Shown in pieces: positions 61,678 to 64,000 of a DNA stretch of 64,000 bases (the stretch's first letter is position 1; each line of letters starts with the position of its first letter). The notes beneath the pieces are model-generated. The model saw nothing but the letters and a program-made list of their open reading frames with translations. It searched no databases and was not told where the DNA came from. The DNA lies in NCBI RefSeq assembly GCF_003362805.1, contig NZ_QNQT01000006.1:124001-188000 (forward strand). Reading direction: 5' to 3'. Source of the stretch: Neobacillus piezotolerans. GTDB taxonomy: Bacteria > Bacillota > Bacilli > Bacillales > Cytobacillaceae. The position numbers were made by a program, and so were the translations under genes.

Positions 61678-62617
61678 GCTGTGGATAAAAAGGATCCTGT
61701 ACGCGGGCGGGGTATCACTCGTGTTGTTTTTCCTATACTTGTCTGCAAGGCATTTTAGCGGGGAAGCGGTGAGGGCTGCACTGGCGGATTTTTTCGTTGA
61801 GAACCCGCTGATCATCATTGCGGTGACAGCTGCATATTTCCTGTCATTCTCCCTAAGATCTGTGGCATGGAAGCTATACCTTGGAAACCGGGCAAGATTC
61901 GGCAGCTGCCTACAGGCGATATTGCTCAGCTTGGCAGTCAACCACCTTTTCCCTGTCAAAATCGGTGACGCTTTTAGAATCGGGATGCTGAGCCATAAGG
62001 AAAAACACATAAAGGCTGATGAATCCGCGCATTCGGTCATTGTCCTCCGCTTATTGGATATTTTTATCCTCCTGCTGTTTTCCGCAATAGGCATCTTTCT
62101 TTTAAAAAAGAGCTTTGTTGTCGCGATTCCAGGATGGGCATTGGGTTTGGGATTCCTTTTTGCCACCCTTTCCGGCTATGCGGTTTTTCGGCTTTACCCA
62201 TTGCTTTTTAAGAAACACGCCGCCATGCTGAAGGAGGCTTTTACAGGAGGAAGGTTCATCCCTGTTGCATTTCTTACCGCCCTTAGCTGGCTATTGGAAG
62301 GGGCGGTTGTCCTCGGCGTCACGGCCTCGATAGGGAATCAGCTTGGGCCAATCCAGGCAGTCTGGGTCAATTCCATAACAGTCGGCGGCCAGATTTTCCA
62401 AATCACCCCGGGCGGGATCGCGACGTATGAATCGATAATGGCAATCGCTCTCGCAAGCTTTCATTTTCCGGCGGACAAGGCCTATTTGGTTGCCTTGGTT
62501 AGCCATGGTTATAAATTTGTATTTTCATATGCCGCGGGGCTGGCCCTGTTGATTTTCACGCCTTTCAAAACAATCAGGCAGCTCCGCAAAAAGGGTTACA
62601 CTGGAGGAAATGCTTAA
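61667..62617 (+). CDS. Flippase-like membrane protein (LPG synthase transmembrane-type, UPF0104)
   Basis: 316 residues, about eight membrane helices (roughly 8-28, 42-62, 75-90, 125-145, 150-172, 195-220, 228-265, 280-300). The pattern FSLRSVAWKLYLGN near 60, LAVNHLFPVKIGDAFRIGML near 90 and GGQIFQITPGGIATYESIM near 245 belongs to the membrane domain shared with lysyl-phosphatidylglycerol synthase MprF and stand-alone flippase-like proteins; no aminoacyl-transferase domain follows. Probably moves or presents a modified lipid. The start overlaps the epimerase end, and the stop overlaps the next ATG (TAATG). Confidence 0.85.
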   Translation: MKNRLWIKRILYAGGVSLVLFFLYLSARHFSGEAVRAALADFFVENPLIIIAVTAAYFLSFSLRSVAWKLYLGNRARFGSCLQAILLSLAVNHLFPVKIGDAFRIGMLSHKEKHIKADESAHSVIVLRLLDIFILLLFSAIGIFLLKKSFVVAIPGWALGLGFLFATLSGYAVFRLYPLLFKKHAAMLKEAFTGGRFIPVAFLTALSWLLEGAVVLGVTASIGNQLGPIQAVWVNSITVGGQIFQITPGGIATYESIMAIALASFHFPADKAYLVALVSHGYKFVFSYAAGLALLIFTPFKTIRQLRKKGYTGGNA

Positions 62618-64000
62618 TGAAACAAGCTTCTGCTTTTGAAAAATTCGCGGCCAGGTGTTGGAATCTACTAAACGAGGGCAAGCCGTTCACACCGATTTTC
62701 ACGATCGGCACGATGCTGATTTACAGCCTTCCCCGCTTTGGGCAGGACGGATATTTGACGGAGTTGCTAATCGGCTTTTTGGCTGTCGTTCCGCTGCTCG
62801 TTCTATATTTTGTTTATGATTTCCCGTTATTTCTTCGGAATTATATCTGGATGCCGGTTATGGCGTTCCTAATGGTTTGGCATCATGTGAATTATCCGCT
62901 TATTTTCCTTGCGGTGGGGCTTTATTTCTTTTTCACAGTCTTCTTTTGGGGCACGCTTTATTATCACCTTAGAATTGGGACAGACTGGCTGAATTTTACC
63001 CGCTTCTGGAAGCTGGTCCTGAAAAACAGCGACTCCACAAGCGGAAATGCGCAGGAACAGCTTCCAAAATTCCTTCTGATCCTTCTTGCCTGGGACTATG
63101 CGGCGGGACTGCCCGCGCGAGGGCTTGGAGAGTTAGGCGGCCTCTTCCTGTTTTATGCAGCGATTCTTCTGTTCGCGTTCATTTTACACAGGTATTTGTT
63201 TGACTGGAAACCAGTTCCATACTCCTCGTATACAAGGGATACTGAAAAGCCGGCAACCGGCCCGATAAATAACAGGGTCATCGTCTTTGTGATCGATGGC
63301 ATGCGTAAGGAACGGTTCGACCAGGCGAACACTCCATTCCTTGATAATTTGCGAAAAAATGGCACAGACTACAGCCTGATGGAAACGGTCTATCCCGCAA
63401 GGACTGTTGTCTGTTTTTCATCGATGTTTACCGGTACATACCCATTCGAACATGGGATTACCTCGAATATGGTTTGGAAGCTTGGCCTCAAAGTAGAGAG
63501 CATTTTTGATTCCCTCCGGAAAGTCGGGAAAAAAGGCTCGCTGCTTGGCATTGCCCACCTTGTCGATTCCTTCGGCGAAAGGGACGTTGATACAGTTACC
63601 GCGGTCATGCATAAAGACAAGGCGGACAGGAATATTATCGAACGGGCGAAAATGATCATGGATGAAAAAGACCCGGATTTACAAATCATCCAGCTGATCG
63701 GTACAGACCAGATTGGGCACAGCCGCGGCGTTCTGTATGATGAGTACATTGAAAAGATTGAAGAAGCCGATGCGCTGGCGGAAGAATATTTCAACTGGCT
63801 GAAACAGAAGGGGAAACTAGAAAATGCAACCTTCATTGTATGCGCCGATCATGGCCAGGCAGATGGTATCGGGGGGCACGGCCATTTGGATGAAGGGGAA
63901 AGGTATGTGCCATTCTTTATGCACGGACCAGCCATCGAACAAGGAAAACGGATTGATGAGAAGCGGAGCCTGGTTTCGCTCGCCCCGACAATCGCCTATC
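62617..64000 (+). CDS. Membrane-anchored alkaline-phosphatase-superfamily phosphodiesterase (partial at right end)
   Basis: 461 residues are visible; the C-terminus is outside the window. The N-terminal part (about 25-190) has five or six membrane helices; the rest is a nucleotide pyrophosphatase/phosphodiesterase-type catalytic domain. Metal-site residues are seen in order: Asp227 (VIDGM), Thr263 as likely nucleophile (YPARTVV), Asp364 and His368 (TDQIGH), Asp411 and His412 (ADHGQ), and His421 or His423 (GGHGH). Such enzymes cleave or transfer phosphodiester head groups outside the membrane. The start overlaps the flippase stop by one base, and GGAGG lies 7 bases before it within that gene. 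Confidence 0.85.
   Translation, partial: MKQASAFEKFAARCWNLLNEGKPFTPIFTIGTMLIYSLPRFGQDGYLTELLIGFLAVVPLLVLYFVYDFPLFLRNYIWMPVMAFLMVWHHVNYPLIFLAVGLYFFFTVFFWGTLYYHLRIGTDWLNFTRFWKLVLKNSDSTSGNAQEQLPKFLLILLAWDYAAGLPARGLGELGGLFLFYAAILLFAFILHRYLFDWKPVPYSSYTRDTEKPATGPINNRVIVFVIDGMRKERFDQANTPFLDNLRKNGTDYSLMETVYPARTVVCFSSMFTGTYPFEHGITSNMVWKLGLKVESIFDSLRKVGKKGSLLGIAHLVDSFGERDVDTVTAVMHKDKADRNIIERAKMIMDEKDPDLQIIQLIGTDQIGHSRGVLYDEYIEKIEEADALAEEYFNWLKQKGKLENATFIVCADHGQADGIGGHGHLDEGERYVPFFMHGPAIEQGKRIDEKRSLVSLAPTIAY

Overview
The window is one continuous chromosomal segment of a spore-forming Bacillaceae bacterium (Firmicutes). This is inferred from gene order that follows the Bacillus subtilis ytpI-to-trxA region almost gene for gene, from sporulation genes (ytrH, ytrI, ytxC, sspI, a ytaF remnant), from T-box leaders, strong AGGAGG ribosome binding sites and many TTG/GTG starts. 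The genus cannot be fixed; gene order and intergenic repeats point away from B. subtilis itself and towards a more distant Bacillus-like lineage. No rRNA, tRNA, CRISPR, prophage or insertion sequence was seen.

Layout. 1-2.2 kb: ytpI (cut by the window edge), nanoRNase nrnA, sporulation pair ytrH-ytrI. 2.3-12.9 kb: replication polymerase dnaE, malic enzyme ytsJ, a GntR-family regulator, acetyl-CoA carboxylase transferase accDA, then pfkA-pyk. 13-22 kb: fxsA, ytvI, the TCA genes citZ-icd-mdh, a MaoC-like protein and phoPR. 22-28.6 kb: polA-mutM-(ytaF remnant)-coaE, gluconeogenic gapB, speD. 29-33.5 kb: a hypothetical gene, nrdR, primosome genes dnaB-dnaI, ytxC. 33.5-38.3 kb: T-box-thrS, a ysnF-like stress gene, and the infC-rpmI-rplT operon behind an L20-type leader. 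38.3-46.4 kb: ysdA, ysdB, a dUTPase, ysdC, sspI, ysgA and T-box-pheST. 46.4-53.4 kb: rnhC, zapA-cvpA, polX, mutS2, yshE and a 27-residue membrane peptide. 53.5-58.8 kb: the fatty-acid degradation set lcfA, fadR-fadB, etfB-etfA. 58.9-59.3 kb: trxA.

After trxA, where B. subtilis has uvrC, the window departs from the reference order. It holds a lipoprotein gene behind a promoter carrying two Fur-box-like repeats, then a tightly packed set of sugar-nucleotide epimerase, flippase-like membrane protein and membrane-anchored alkaline-phosphatase-superfamily enzyme that runs off the right end. This is the most accessory-looking part of the window and the best candidate for an undescribed system, probably envelope lipid or glycan modification plus iron-responsive surface physiology (inference).

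Regulatory logic readable from DNA: a shared 13-15 bp palindrome in front of ytsJ and accD fits control by the GntR regulator encoded between them; a pair of identical inverted CcpN-like sites covers the gapB promoter; a cre-like site sits at the citZ start; a perfect FadR palindrome sits at the fadR promoter; T-boxes control thrS and pheST; an L20 leader precedes infC. Three copies of a dispersed hairpin repeat, one copy of a second Bacillaceae-type repeat and two small direct-repeat blocks lie in intergenic gaps.
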